A stretch of DNA of 64,000 bases from Burkholderiales bacterium GJ-E10 (GCA_000828975.1 AP014683.1:1007520-1071519); one strand, 5' to 3'. Positions 1 to 9,132 are shown, numbered from the stretch's first letter. The notes: generated by a model from the sequence alone, not told the origin. Numbers and translations: made by a program.

Positions 1-760
1 CGGCATGATCGTAGGTGGAATGCATGATCTGGTCGAACAGTTCGCGCGCGCGGACGCTGCGATAGACCCAGCTGCCGTCGGGACGCTGGTGCGCCGCTTC
101 CCGGTCGAAGGGTTCGGCGGCATGCCAGAGGTCGAACCGCGCATCGTCCTCGACCGCGCGCAGGAAGGCATCGGTGACCGCGACCGACATGTTGAAGTTC
201 GATAGCGATCCGTCGCGCTTGGCGTGGATGAACTCCTCGATGTCCGGGTGGTCGCAGCGCAGGATCCCCATCTGCGCGCCGCGCCGCGCTCCCGCCGACT
301 CGAGTGTCTCGCAGCTCTTGTCGAAGACGCGCATGTACGACAGCGGGCCGCTGGCGCGCGAGTGGGTGCCGTGGACCAGCGCGCCCCTGGGGCGGATGTG
401 GGAGAAGTCGTAACCCACGCCGCCGCCGCGGCGCATCGTCTCCGCGGCCTGGTTGAGCGCGAGATAGATCGACGGGACACCGTCGCGGATGCCGCTGATC
501 GCATCGCCGACGGGCTGCACGAAACAGTTGATCAGGGTTGCCGAGAGATCGGTCCCCGCCGCGGAGTTGACGCGTCCGCCGGGAATGAACCCGGCCGTCA
601 TGGCATCGAAGAATCGTTGCTCCCACTGCGCACGCAGCGTCGGCTCTTCGGCCGCGGCGAGCGCCCGCGCCACCCGGCGGCGGATTTCGTCGGCAGTCCG
701 CTCCTCGCCCTTGGCGTATTTCTCGCGCAGTACGTCGAGCGAGATCGTTTGCTCTTCCAT
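1..760 (-). CDS. nrdJ: Adenosylcobalamin-dependent ribonucleotide reductase (class II), 5' part
   Basis: Reduces ribonucleotides to deoxyribonucleotides in the cytoplasm using B12 radical chemistry. Only the first 253 residues are inside the window; the gene continues past base 1. The N-terminus has the usual class II opening (ISLDVLREKYAKGEERTADE), then FIPGGRVNSAAGTDLSATLINCF and the glycine-rich stretch RRGGGVGYDFSHIRPRGALV, all typical of the barrel domain. The cysteine in LINCF sits where the first active-site cysteine is expected. The start is taken at the ATG at 758-760; an in-frame GTG at 785-787 would add nine residues, and neither has a strong ribosome binding site. It is divergent from cysB. 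The family call is firm; the exact start is not. No cobalamin riboswitch was recognised upstream. Confidence 0.9.
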   Translation of the reverse strand, partial: MEEQTISLDVLREKYAKGEERTADEIRRRVARALAAAEEPTLRAQWEQRFFDAMTAGFIPGGRVNSAAGTDLSATLINCFVQPVGDAISGIRDGVPSIYLALNQAAETMRRGGGVGYDFSHIRPRGALVHGTHSRASGPLSYMRVFDKSCETLESAGARRGAQMGILRCDHPDIEEFIHAKRDGSLSNFNMSVAVTDAFLRAVEDDARFDLWHAAEPFDREAAHQRPDGSWVYRSVRARELFDQIMHSTYDHA

Positions 761-902
761 CGGGGGGGGCAGGGGTTCGCGGTTCACGATGTCGTGGCCT
801 GGGATCGGAAGGGACGGGGAAAGTGTATTCCTGTCCTCCCGGCGCGCACACCGGCGCATCCGACCCCCAGGCTGCGCGGCGCCGCATATTCCCGCGTATT
901 CC

Positions 903-931
903 TTGACACGATTTCGGCCCTGCGATATTGA
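903..931 (+). promoter_or_regulatory. Candidate sigma-70 promoter for cysB
   Basis: A perfect -35 hexamer TTGACA (903-908) is followed after 17 bases by TATTGA (926-931), a weak -10. Transcription would start at about 938, almost at the cysB ATG (940), so the mRNA would be leaderless or nearly so. This rests on hexamer match and spacing only. Confidence 0.4.
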
Positions 932-939
932 GATACCGC

Positions 940-1890
940 ATGAACCTCCAACAATTCCGCTACCTGCGCGAAGCCGTCCGCCAGAAGCTCAACCTCACCG
1001 CGGCGGCGCGCGCCTTGCACACCTCGCAGCCGGGCGTCTCCAAGGCGATCATCGAACTGGAAGAGGAGTTGGGCGTTTCGATCTTCGCCCGGCACGGCAA
1101 GCGCATCCTCGGGCTGACCCCGCCGGGCCAGCAGGTGCTCGATGCCGCCGAGCGCATCGCCGGCGAGATCGACAACCTCAAGAAGCTCGCACGCGACTAT
1201 GCCGGCAGCCCGGAGGGGACCCTGCGCGTGGCGACCACGCACACCCAGGCGCGCTACGTCCTGCCCGAAGTCGTGCAGCGCTTCGTACGCAAGTATCCGC
1301 AGGTACGGCTGAAACTGCTGCAGGGCAACCCGCCGCAGATCGCCGCGATGCTGATCGGCGGTCAGGCCGATGTCGGGATCGCCACCGAGACGCTGGCCGA
1401 CACCCCGGGGCTCGACACCATTCCGGTGTTCCGCTGGGAGCACGTCGCCGTCGTGCCCGCCGGCCATCCGCTGGCGCGGTTTGCCGCCCATCCGGGGAAG
1501 ATCACGCTGAAGGATCTCGGGCGCCATCCCCTCGTTACCTATGAGGCGCATTTCTCCGGTCGCAGCCGCATCGATCAGGCGTTTGCCGACGCGGAGATCG
1601 AACCGTCGGTGGTGCTCGAAGCGATCGACGCCGACGTCATCAAGACGTATGCCCAGGCGGGGCTCGGCGTGGGCATCGTCGCGGGCTTGGCCACGGATCG
1701 GGACGGGAACGGGAGCGCGAACGGTCTCACGGTGATCCCGTGCGGCCACTTGTTCGGCCCGAACACCACGCGGCTCGCCGTCAAGCAGGGGGCGTATCTG
1801 CGCGGCTTCGTCTATGCCTTCATCGAGATGATCGCGCCGGGCTGGGATCGGCGGAAGATCGAGGAGGAGTTCGGGAAAAAAAGAACCTGA
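940..1890 (+). CDS. cysB: LysR-family transcriptional regulator, CysB type
   Basis: A 316-residue LysR regulator that in its family controls sulfur assimilation and cysteine synthesis genes. The winged helix-turn-helix lies in residues 1-60 (MNLQQFRYLREAV, then TSQPGVSKAIIELEEELGV and FARHGKRI). The effector-binding domain carries RVATTHTQARYVLP and the CysB-like stretch EAIDADVIKTYAQAGLGVGI. An upstream in-frame TTG at 928 exists, but MNLQQFRY is the family's normal opening, so the ATG at 940 is preferred. It is divergent from nrdJ, and no sulfate-assimilation gene lies next to it, so its targets are elsewhere. CysB rather than another LysR branch is inferred from overall pattern. Confidence 0.85.
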   Translation: MNLQQFRYLREAVRQKLNLTAAARALHTSQPGVSKAIIELEEELGVSIFARHGKRILGLTPPGQQVLDAAERIAGEIDNLKKLARDYAGSPEGTLRVATTHTQARYVLPEVVQRFVRKYPQVRLKLLQGNPPQIAAMLIGGQADVGIATETLADTPGLDTIPVFRWEHVAVVPAGHPLARFAAHPGKITLKDLGRHPLVTYEAHFSGRSRIDQAFADAEIEPSVVLEAIDADVIKTYAQAGLGVGIVAGLATDRDGNGSANGLTVIPCGHLFGPNTTRLAVKQGAYLRGFVYAFIEMIAPGWDRRKIEEEFGKKRT

Positions 1891-1972
1891 GCGGCGCGAA
1901 GGGAGTCGCACCGCGCAGGCTCGGAATCCGTCCGATCTTGCGGGCCAGCTCGATCTGCGGTTTCCCCGCGGT

Positions 1973-2449
1973 TTACCTTGCGGCGGAACGGCCCGCCCGC
2001 ACGAAGCCCTTGGCGTCGCGGACCAGCATTTTTGTCCGGACGGCGGTGATGATCGCCTGATGCAAGGCCGCTTCGGCCTTCTTCCGGTCCGGCGCCGCGA
2101 GCGTTCCGGCATATCCCTTGGCCTCCATCACGGCATGGACGATCTCGGCGGGGCGCATCGGTCCCTTGAGCACGCGGCCGATCCACTGTGCGGTTTCGCC
2201 GCGGGCAAACCACTTCTTCCGTTGCGAACCGCCGGCGGCGCCGTTTCCGCCCTTCGCCGCGGGCGATGCGGTCTTCTCCGAGACGACGGTGACCGGCCGC
2301 TCGCGAAGCGATTCCAGTTGCGCATGGCGCGCGAGCAGGTACAGGATCTGCTGGTTGATCTCGGTCAGGCGCTGATGGATTCGCGATGCATCGCCCTGCA
2401 GGCGGCGCTGTTCGTCGAATAGAGAGTCGAGGCTCGGCAGGCGGGACAT
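1973..2449 (-). CDS. Hypothetical protein with N-terminal coiled coil and possible winged helix
   Basis: 158 residues, family not recognised. Residues 1-48 look like a coiled coil (LFDEQRRLQGDASRIHQRLTE and onward), followed by a low-complexity Lys/Gly/Ala linker. The C-terminal half (GPMRPAEIVHAVMEAKGYAG, later TAVRTKMLVRDAKGFVRAGR) has the helix-helix-wing rhythm of small DNA-binding winged helices, and it is quite basic. It starts 20 bases after the ATP-grasp gene stops on the same strand, so it is probably the last gene of the operon with the flavin reductase and ligase. It converges with cysB, leaving 82 bases between. The regulatory or DNA-binding role is inference. Confidence 0.6.
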   Translation of the reverse strand: MSRLPSLDSLFDEQRRLQGDASRIHQRLTEINQQILYLLARHAQLESLRERPVTVVSEKTASPAAKGGNGAAGGSQRKKWFARGETAQWIGRVLKGPMRPAEIVHAVMEAKGYAGTLAAPDRKKAEAALHQAIITAVRTKMLVRDAKGFVRAGRSAAR

Positions 2450-2469
2450 GTCGATGTGGGAGATCCAGG

Positions 2470-3771
2470 CTACGAAAGCTGCATCCTACTCGGAATCGGC
2501 GGCACACCGGCGCAGGCTGCCACGATCGGAGCAGGGGTTCGGACCCGGACCCGGGTCGCGGCCAGATAGGCCTCGGCGGCCGCGTCGGCGTCGTCCTGCC
2601 GGCTGCCGGTGGCGATGACGTACCCGAGGCGGTCGCCGTTGTGGCGCGGCGGACGAACTGCGTCGCCGGGGCGGCGCAGCAGCACGACGCGCTGCACCGC
2701 CGGGGCGTCGTGGGCCGGCAGATCGATCGCTTCCAGGATGCCTTCGGCGTCGGCGACCAGCCAGCGGATGGTGCTGAAGGCCTGCGGGCGCAGCGCGGCG
2801 AGACCGTCGAGGGGCTGGCCCCGATGCAGGTCGATCAGCTCGGCGTAGATCGACCGTCCGAAGGCGTATCCCATCTGGAAGGGGATCTGCGCGCTGACCA
2901 GGCGCGGATTGATCTCGACCAGCACGGGGCCGTCGGGACCCAGGATCATCTCGATGTGGCAGGCGCCGAAGTCGAAGCCGACGGCATCGAGCAGGCGGTT
3001 GGCATGGTGTTCCAGCATCGCGACGTCGTGGCGCCGGCTGGGGAAGCAGCTGCCGCGGAACGCGAACGACGGCGGCGCGAAGCGTTCCTTGGCATTGACG
3101 CCGAGAAAGACGCGGTGGGGGCCCCGCACGAAGCAATCGCAACCGACCAGAGCGCCTTCGACGTAGCGCTCGACCAGCAGGCGCCGGCTGGCCCGCACGC
3201 CGAATCCGTAATCCGTGGCGCCGTCGTCGGCGGCGAGCGCGACGCAGAGGCGGTCGACGTCGTCCGACGTGCGCAGCAGGGTCACGTCCTGCGATCCGTA
3301 GCCGTCGGCGGGCTTGACGATCAGCGGCAAGCCCAGGTCGGTGACGGCCGCACGCAGCTGGGCGGCGCCGCCGATCTCGGCGAAGGGCGGCTGCGCGATG
3401 CCATGGGCCTGCAGCGCCGCCCGTACCGCCGCCTTGTCGCGCAGGAGCCGCGCCGCAGCCGGGGACAGGAAGGGAAGGCCAAGGCGCTGCGCCAGCACGC
3501 TGGCGTCGACGATGCGGATATCGATCAGGCAGATCAGGCCCGCGAACGGATCCTCGAGATCGATCGCCGCGGCGGCGTCCCGCAGGCGCTCGGGCGTCCA
3601 GGGGCGTACTTCGACCACGCGGTGGATCCGTTGCCACGCCGGATCGCCGAGGCGCCGGTAATGGCCGGCATCGGCGGTGAACAGGGTCAGGCGATGCCCG
3701 AGGGCGACGGCGTCGTCGACGACGGCGAAATCGTTGCCGCCGGGCAGATCGAAGAGCAGCAGGTGGGCCAT
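2470..3771 (-). CDS. ATP-grasp domain ligase, substrate unknown
   Basis: 433 residues. The ATP-grasp fold (ATP-dependent carboxylate-amine or -thiol ligation) is visible: a pre-ATP-grasp Rossmann-like N-terminus (MAHLLLFDLPGGNDFAVVDD), the ATP-binding core LPLIVKPADGYGSQDVTLL at about 145-165, and the metal-binding strand PVLVEINPRLVSAQIPF with its Glu-Ile-Asn near residue 300. A C-terminal subdomain follows. It begins 5 bases after the flavin reductase stop codon, so the two are co-transcribed. Related stand-alone ATP-grasp enzymes include dipeptide synthetases (BacD-like) and other amino-acid ligases; which reaction applies here cannot be read from sequence. The fold is confident, the function is open. 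Confidence 0.75.
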   Translation of the reverse strand: MAHLLLFDLPGGNDFAVVDDAVALGHRLTLFTADAGHYRRLGDPAWQRIHRVVEVRPWTPERLRDAAAAIDLEDPFAGLICLIDIRIVDASVLAQRLGLPFLSPAAARLLRDKAAVRAALQAHGIAQPPFAEIGGAAQLRAAVTDLGLPLIVKPADGYGSQDVTLLRTSDDVDRLCVALAADDGATDYGFGVRASRRLLVERYVEGALVGCDCFVRGPHRVFLGVNAKERFAPPSFAFRGSCFPSRRHDVAMLEHHANRLLDAVGFDFGACHIEMILGPDGPVLVEINPRLVSAQIPFQMGYAFGRSIYAELIDLHRGQPLDGLAALRPQAFSTIRWLVADAEGILEAIDLPAHDAPAVQRVVLLRRPGDAVRPPRHNGDRLGYVIATGSRQDDADAAAEAYLAATRVRVRTPAPIVAACAGVPPIPSRMQLS

Positions 3772-3776
3772 GGGTT

Positions 3777-4388
3777 TCAGGTGCCGGAGCGCGGCTTGCG
3801 CAGCGCCGAAGCGAGGGCGACGAAGTCGTTGGCGACGCGCCGCACGTGGGCGTCGAAATCGGGTTCGAAGGCGTAGCCCTCCGCGGCCTGCCAATGATCG
3901 GCGTGGGCGACGCAGATGGTCTCCGCATGGACCAGCGCCCCGACGTAGGCGAACAGGGCGCGCGTGCTCTGCAGTCCGAGCAGGCCGCCGCTCCAGCCGG
4001 TCGAGGCGCTCAGCAGCAGCACCGGCTTGTGGCGCAGCGCCCAGCGGTCCGCGTACGCAGGATCGATGCGCGGCAGGCGCGAGAGCCAGTCGATGGTGTT
4101 CTTCAGGTACGGCGCGACGCCGCCGTTGTATTCGGGTGAAGCGATCAGCAGGCCGTCGGCTGCCGCCACCTGCGCATGCAAGTCGGCAAGCTCGGCGCGG
4201 ATTTCCGGATTGCCTTCGAGGTCCTGATTGAACATCGGCAGCCGGACCGGATCCGGCTCCAGAAACACGACCCGGCAACCGGGGGTCAGGCCGGCCGCGA
4301 CATGCTGCAGCAGGCGCCGCTGGTGCGATTCGCGGCGCAGGCTGCCGGCGAAGGCCAGCAACGTCGGCGGGGGGGCGGCAGTGTCCAT
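3777..4388 (-). CDS. NADPH-dependent FMN reductase family protein
   Basis: A 203-residue flavodoxin-like quinone/flavin reductase. The phosphate-binding loop is near the N-terminus (LLAFAGSLRRESHQRRLL), followed by the family signature SPEYNGGVAPYLKNTIDWLS at about 105-125 and the VLLLSASTGWSGG strand. Relatives use NAD(P)H to reduce FMN, quinones or chromate. It is the first gene of an apparent three-gene operon with the ATP-grasp ligase (5-base gap) and the coiled-coil protein, and is divergent from the DUF2844 gene across about 230 bases that should hold promoters for both. The electron acceptor and any link to the ligase are unknown. Confidence 0.82.
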   Translation of the reverse strand: MDTAAPPPTLLAFAGSLRRESHQRRLLQHVAAGLTPGCRVVFLEPDPVRLPMFNQDLEGNPEIRAELADLHAQVAAADGLLIASPEYNGGVAPYLKNTIDWLSRLPRIDPAYADRWALRHKPVLLLSASTGWSGGLLGLQSTRALFAYVGALVHAETICVAHADHWQAAEGYAFEPDFDAHVRRVANDFVALASALRKPRSGT

Positions 4389-4617
4389 GCCGGGGCTCCT
4401 TGCGGGAAGACGAATGGGGCCGTCGCGGCGTGCCGCCCGGCGCCCGATTTATATCGGCAATCGGGCGCGGGGGATCCGATCGACTGCTGAGCGGAAATCG
4501 ATCACTTCGGCATATCGCCGCGACATTTCCGAAAACCGATTCCCGTGCTTGCGCAAGCGCGTGCCGATTCGCCGGTGATATCCTTTTGCCGCGGATTCCT
4601 TCGAGCGGGGAGTGCAG

Positions 4618-5091
4618 GTGGGCGTTTTGTTCCGGAGTTGGCAGCATCGGTGGTTGCCGTTTTTCGCGGGCGCTGTCCTGGCAGGCGCCTCCCCCTGGGC
4701 CCATGCGGCATTGGGCGACACCGTGCAGTCGGTGGCGGCGGACCGCATGAAGCTGCATGCCACGGTCGGACAAAGCCGCACGGCGGCTGCCTATACCGTA
4801 CAGGAGATGACGCTGCCCTCGGGGACCGTGGTCCGGGAGTTCGTGTCGGCGGCCGGGACGGTGTTCGGCGTCGCCTGGCAGGGGCCGGCGCCGCCCGATC
4901 TGCAACAGTTGCTCGGCCGCTATTTCCCGAATTTCGTCTCCGCGCCGCGCGGCCCGCACGGCCGCGGCTACGCCCGTACCGAGCAGGGGAATCTCGTGGT
5001 GGAGAACACCGGACATACCGGTGCCATGCACGGGCATGCCTATTTGACCGATGGCGTTCCGGCGGGGGTCGATCCCGCCGAAATCTGGTAG
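4618..5091 (+). CDS. DUF2844 family exported protein
   Basis: 157 residues with a clear Sec signal peptide (SWQHRWLPFFAGAVLAGA, cleavage after AHA). The mature part shows the DUF2844 pattern: LGDTVQSVAADRMKL, then YTVQEMTLPSGTVVREFVS and TVFGVAWQGPAPPDLQQLLG. The first possible start is GTG 4612, but the ribosome binding site GGGGAG at 4607-4612 sits 5 bases before GTG 4618, so the latter is chosen. It is followed 8 bases later by a DUF3443 gene, the usual partner of this family. The function is not established; both proteins are predicted to leave the cytoplasm. Confidence 0.8.
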   Translation: MGVLFRSWQHRWLPFFAGAVLAGASPWAHAALGDTVQSVAADRMKLHATVGQSRTAAAYTVQEMTLPSGTVVREFVSAAGTVFGVAWQGPAPPDLQQLLGRYFPNFVSAPRGPHGRGYARTEQGNLVVENTGHTGAMHGHAYLTDGVPAGVDPAEIW

Positions 5092-5099
5092 ATCCCTTC

Positions 5100-6551
5100 A
5101 TGGCTGGAAAACACATCGCGCGGCTGCCGGCCGCGCTGGGAGCGGTGGCGGTGGGCGTCATGCTGACGCTGATGCTGGCATCCTGCGGCGGCGGGGGCTC
5201 GCAGTCGATGTCGATGTCCCAGGGGAGCGGATTCTTTTCCCTGAGTGCCGCGCAGGTTGCGATGGTGACGCAGTGCACGCAGCGGCAAGATCCGGCGTTG
5301 CCGACGACGCTCGCCAGCAACGTGGCGCCGCTGGTCGTCGACGCCGGCCCCTGCGCCTACTATCCGAGCAACAACAGCGCGGGGCCGATCAATGCGGCGC
5401 AGGACGTGATCTACACCACGGTCACGATCTGTCCGCCGCAGGCCTTGCCGTCAAGCGGCGCCTGCCAGACCATCGACCACGTCCAGGTCGACACCGGTTC
5501 GGTGGGGCTGCGCATCCTCGCCTCGGCGATGAATTCCGCGGTGCTGCAGACGCTGCCGGCCGTGTCTTCGGGCGGGCTGCCGGTCAACGATTGCTATCAA
5601 TATGCCGACGGCTGGACCTGGGGCGTGCTGCGCACCGCCGACGTCTGGGTGGGGGGGTATAACGGCACGACATCGCAAGGTGAGACGGCGCCGGCAATTT
5701 CGGTCGACATCGTCGGCGATCCGGCGTCGGGGCCGATTTCCGCGGCGGCGCAGTCGACGTGCAGCAATGGCGGCGCGTGGGCGAGCGAGAATTCGGTCGC
5801 GACCTTCGGGGCCAACGGCATTCTGGGCGTGATGCCGGCGCAGCATGAATTCGGCACGTACTACACCTGCACTGCGAACGGATGCAATGCAGTTGGCATT
5901 TCGCCAACGCAGGAGGCAAACAACCCGGTATATGCCATCAGCGGGACGGGCGACAACAATGGCATTGTCGTGGCGATGCAGTCCATCGGGGCTACTGGCG
6001 CCCCGACGGCAACCGGCAGCCTGACGTTCGGAGTCGGCACCCAGGCGAACAACGCGCTCTCATCGACGAATCCGACGACGTACGTCGCCGCGGCGATGAT
6101 CAATGGGTTGCCCTATACCCAGGGGTGGATCACCGCTGCTGGCAGTTACCGGCCGCTAGCTCCCGCTGCGCAACCGGCTGCAATATTCGACACGGGGACA
6201 TCCTTCCTGTCGCTCTATGGAAGCGGCATGCCGGTCACCGGCACCCAGATGTGGCTCACACCCACCCCCTCCCCGGTGAGCGTGAGTGCGGTGGTTCAGG
6301 GAGCCATTCCGAACTCCGGAGGAAATGCTGGAGCGCTGACTGCGCAGTACGCGGTCTCGTTTCCCGTTGCCAACGAGACCACGCTGCCGTTGCAGAATTG
6401 GGCGCTCAATGATCTCGCGGCAAACAGTACGACCCAGACCATCGTCTGGGGTGCTCCTTTCTTCTTTGGTCGTACCATCTACATGGTCGACCAAGGTTCA
6501 AGCGTCCTTGTCGGCGGATCTCCGGCCAACGGGCCCTTCTACGCCTACTGA
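5100..6551 (+). CDS. DUF3443 family lipoprotein
   Basis: 483 residues. The N-terminus is a lipoprotein signal (VGVMLTLMLASC; lipobox LASC), so the protein is probably anchored to a membrane, followed by a glycine/serine linker. The body has the DUF3443 features: paired cysteines (CQTIDHVQVDTGSVGLRILA, with a DTGS motif), a second AIFDTGTSFLSLYGSG and a C-terminal strand GAPFFFGRTIYMVD. The two D-T-G motifs resemble the catalytic motifs of aspartic proteases, and whether it is catalytic is unproven. It probably forms an operon with the DUF2844 gene. Its last 7 bases overlap the end of the convergent glycosyltransferase gene, leaving no room for a separate terminator. Confidence 0.82.
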   Translation: MAGKHIARLPAALGAVAVGVMLTLMLASCGGGGSQSMSMSQGSGFFSLSAAQVAMVTQCTQRQDPALPTTLASNVAPLVVDAGPCAYYPSNNSAGPINAAQDVIYTTVTICPPQALPSSGACQTIDHVQVDTGSVGLRILASAMNSAVLQTLPAVSSGGLPVNDCYQYADGWTWGVLRTADVWVGGYNGTTSQGETAPAISVDIVGDPASGPISAAAQSTCSNGGAWASENSVATFGANGILGVMPAQHEFGTYYTCTANGCNAVGISPTQEANNPVYAISGTGDNNGIVVAMQSIGATGAPTATGSLTFGVGTQANNALSSTNPTTYVAAAMINGLPYTQGWITAAGSYRPLAPAAQPAAIFDTGTSFLSLYGSGMPVTGTQMWLTPTPSPVSVSAVVQGAIPNSGGNAGALTAQYAVSFPVANETTLPLQNWALNDLAANSTTQTIVWGAPFFFGRTIYMVDQGSSVLVGGSPANGPFYAY

Positions 6552-8134
6552 TCCCCGTTCCGCAACGCCGCGCAGCGTTGCGGATCGTGGGCCGGCAGGA
6601 TGCCCCAGTCGGCGATCACGCGCGGGCCGTTGGCCCGCGTTCCCCAAGGAATGTCGATGCGTCCGCGCACGGTGGCGCGGGCGAGTTGCGCCGCCAGCGA
6701 CGCCGTGTCGGTGCTGATCATGTTCGCCTTGGGGGAACGATCGACCAGGACCAGTGCGCCGCAGGCTTGCAGCCTCTTCGGAGAGATCCAGGTCGTCTTG
6801 ACGAAGCTGCCGTCGATGATCAGCTTCGGGCCATGCGGGCGCAGGGCTTCGACGACATTGCCGCCCATCCAGGTGTCGCCGATGAGCAGATCGAACGGGC
6901 CGGGCTGGTGCGTGCGCCAGACCGCCGCGGCGGCTCGGGCGAGCGCGGGCCCCGGGTAGTTGTTGCGCGAAGCGCGCCCGAGCCGGTCGAGCAGCACCGC
7001 CGACGTGAACGCCAGTGCCACCGCCGTCACGACCTGCAGCACGACCGTCACGCGGATCGCGCGCGTGAGCGTGCGCTCGTCGTCGCCGGAACGGATCCAG
7101 TGCAGAGCCAGCAGGCCGAAGAGGCCGAAGTACATCGTCACCCAGGAGCTTTCGAGGTAGATGCCGCCGAGTACACCGAGCGCCAGCGTGACGGCGAGCG
7201 GCCCCAGCCCGGCGTAGAGCAGGAACTCCCAGTCGTCGGGGTGATTCCAGCGCACCGCCGCATCCGACGATCCGGTGCGCCGCGATCCCCGCGCCAGCCA
7301 GACGGCCACGGCGAGAAACGCCGCCAGACGCGCGAGCTCGGAGCCGAGGAAGCCGGACAGCGCGTGGAAGTGCGCCGCGGAGAGCGCCTGCGAAAACGAC
7401 TGACCGCCCTCCAGATGGGTGGATTCGGCGGCATAGCGGATCGGTTCGAAATGGTGGGCGGCGATCCACGCGAAGTGCGGCGCAAAGACGAGCAGGCCGG
7501 TGGCGGTCGCGGCGGCGAGGCCGCGTGCGGTGCGCCGCTCGGCGATGCGGCCGCGGCGCAGCAGGTAGGCGCCGAATGCGACGAAGAGCAGCGCGGCGCT
7601 GTATTTCGCCAGCATGCACAGGCCCGCTGCGACGCCGAAGCCGATCCAGTCGCGGATGCGGCCGTCGCGCACGGCGCGGTAGAACCTGAACGTGGCCGCC
7701 GCCACCAGGGGGATCTGCACCGTGTTGTGGTTGAAGTACATCCCGCGCACGTTGTAGTAGGCGACGAGCGACACCAGCACGGTGGCGAGCAGGGCACGCG
7801 CGGGCGTGGTGACGGCGCAGCCCAGCCGCCAGACGTAGATCAGGCCGACGGCGACGCAGGCTTCGGCGGCGAGGTAGGTGACCCAGATGGCGTGGCCGAA
7901 GACGGTGGTGAAGGCGTAGAGGATCCACGCCGGCATCGGCGGATGCTTGTAGTAGCCCCACTGCGGATGCGCGGACCAGACCAGTTCCTCGATATTGTCC
8001 CAGGGCGGAGCGGTCTGGCTGAGCGCGCTCAGCACGGTCCAGAGGGCGACCTGGCCGGCGATCAGGATGGCCAGCCAGGCGGCGTACGGCGGGCGGGAAA
8101 GTCGGCCGGGAACGGCGGATGCGGAAGGCGTCAT
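6545..8134 (-). CDS. GT39-like membrane glycosyltransferase (ArnT/PMT superfamily)
   Basis: 529 residues, polytopic. After the first membrane segment (AAWLAILIAGQVALWTVLSA) comes the acidic first periplasmic loop APPWDNIEELVWSAHPQWGY with the D-x-x-E pattern used by lipid-linked-sugar glycosyltransferases of family 39, then KHPPMPAWI. About ten further hydrophobic segments and a C-terminal soluble periplasmic domain follow. Relatives transfer sugars from polyprenyl phosphates to lipid A, proteins or glycans; the acceptor is unknown. Its ATG overlaps the stop of the proline iminopeptidase gene (ATGA), which implies translational coupling. Confidence 0.8.
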   Translation of the reverse strand: MTPSASAVPGRLSRPPYAAWLAILIAGQVALWTVLSALSQTAPPWDNIEELVWSAHPQWGYYKHPPMPAWILYAFTTVFGHAIWVTYLAAEACVAVGLIYVWRLGCAVTTPARALLATVLVSLVAYYNVRGMYFNHNTVQIPLVAAATFRFYRAVRDGRIRDWIGFGVAAGLCMLAKYSAALLFVAFGAYLLRRGRIAERRTARGLAAATATGLLVFAPHFAWIAAHHFEPIRYAAESTHLEGGQSFSQALSAAHFHALSGFLGSELARLAAFLAVAVWLARGSRRTGSSDAAVRWNHPDDWEFLLYAGLGPLAVTLALGVLGGIYLESSWVTMYFGLFGLLALHWIRSGDDERTLTRAIRVTVVLQVVTAVALAFTSAVLLDRLGRASRNNYPGPALARAAAAVWRTHQPGPFDLLIGDTWMGGNVVEALRPHGPKLIIDGSFVKTTWISPKRLQACGALVLVDRSPKANMISTDTASLAAQLARATVRGRIDIPWGTRANGPRVIADWGILPAHDPQRCAALRNGDQ

Positions 8135-9132
8135 GGCGCGCGCGATCCATGGTTCGGGTCGTCATGGGGTGCGCCGTCGCGATGCGACCAGCGCGCCTTG
8201 AATCCCTCGATCGCGCGCATCACCGCGGCACGGACCGAAGGCTCCCACACCGAGTGGCCGGCATCCGGCACCACGGTGTACTGGGCGTCCGGCCAGGAGC
8301 GGGCAAGCTCGTCGGCGCTCACGATGGGGCAGACCAGGTCGTATCGTGAGTGGATGATGGCTGCCGGCAGGTGGTGGATGCGGTAGAGGTTGTCGAGCAG
8401 CTGATTCGGCGCGAGAAAGCAGCGGTGCGCGAAATAGTGGGCTTCCAGGCGCGCCAGGGCCGTGGCCTCGTCCGAGAATTCGCGGACGAGGTCGGGTTTC
8501 GGCTGCAGGGTCGAGCAGCTTCCTTCGTAGGTGCTCCAGGCGCGTGCAAAGGGGACGTGCACCGCCGGATCGGGGTCGAACAGGCGGCGCAGGTATGCCC
8601 GCAGCAGGTCGCCGCGCTCTTCCGCCGGCAGGATTTCCGCGAACCGCCGCCAGGCTTCCGGTTGAATCTGCCGCAGGCCGTAGAGGAACCAGTCGATTTC
8701 GCCGTCCCGGCCGAGAAAAATGCCGCGCAGGACGAATCCGAGGCAGTGGTCGGGGTGCGCTTCGCCGTAGGCCAGCGCCAGCGTGCTGCCCCAGGATCCG
8801 CCGAAGAGCAGCCACTGCCCGATGCCCAGGTGTTCGCGCAGGCGCTCCATGTCCGCGACGAGGTTGGGCAGGGTGTTGTCCCGGATCTCGCCGTGCGGAG
8901 TCGAGGAGCCGGCGCCGCGCTGATCGAAGAGCACGATCCGGAACACCGAGGGATCGAAGAAGCGCCGATGCTCCGGCGCGCAGCCGCCGCCGGGGCCGCC
9001 ATGCAGGAACACGACGGGGATGCCGTGCGGGTTGCCGCTGGTCTCCCAGTACATCGTGTGCAGGGCATCCAGGGGAAGCATGCCGTGGTCGTAGGGTTCG
9101 ATCGGGGCGTACAGGTCGGTGCGGAGGTCCAT
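8131..9132 (-). CDS. pip: Proline iminopeptidase
   Basis: 333 residues, alpha/beta-hydrolase of peptidase family S33 that removes N-terminal proline from peptides in the cytoplasm. Visible motifs: oxyanion loop HGGPGGG at about 55-61, FDQRGAGSS, nucleophile elbow GGSWGS at about 117-122, catalytic Asp in HSRYDLVCP and His in PDAGHS near the C-terminus. The length is normal for the bacterial monomeric enzyme. The ATG at 9130-9132 is chosen because the conserved [13 protein letters not shown] opening follows at once; upstream translation is low-complexity. It overlaps the glycosyltransferase gene by 4 bases. Confidence 0.93.
   Translation of the reverse strand: MDLRTDLYAPIEPYDHGMLPLDALHTMYWETSGNPHGIPVVFLHGGPGGGCAPEHRRFFDPSVFRIVLFDQRGAGSSTPHGEIRDNTLPNLVADMERLREHLGIGQWLLFGGSWGSTLALAYGEAHPDHCLGFVLRGIFLGRDGEIDWFLYGLRQIQPEAWRRFAEILPAEERGDLLRAYLRRLFDPDPAVHVPFARAWSTYEGSCSTLQPKPDLVREFSDEATALARLEAHYFAHRCFLAPNQLLDNLYRIHHLPAAIIHSRYDLVCPIVSADELARSWPDAQYTVVPDAGHSVWEPSVRAAVMRAIEGFKARWSHRDGAPHDDPNHGSRAP

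Noticed and set aside
5-931. Plus-strand open frames over the ribonucleotide reductase
   Set aside because: They are reverse-strand shadows; the minus strand encodes conserved class II reductase sequence.
761-939. Cobalamin riboswitch ahead of nrdJ
   Set aside because: The 179-base divergent region is short and no B12-box was recognised.
784-2112. Antisense open frame of 442 codons across cysB
   Set aside because: Composition of a shadow frame; cysB is clear on the plus strand.
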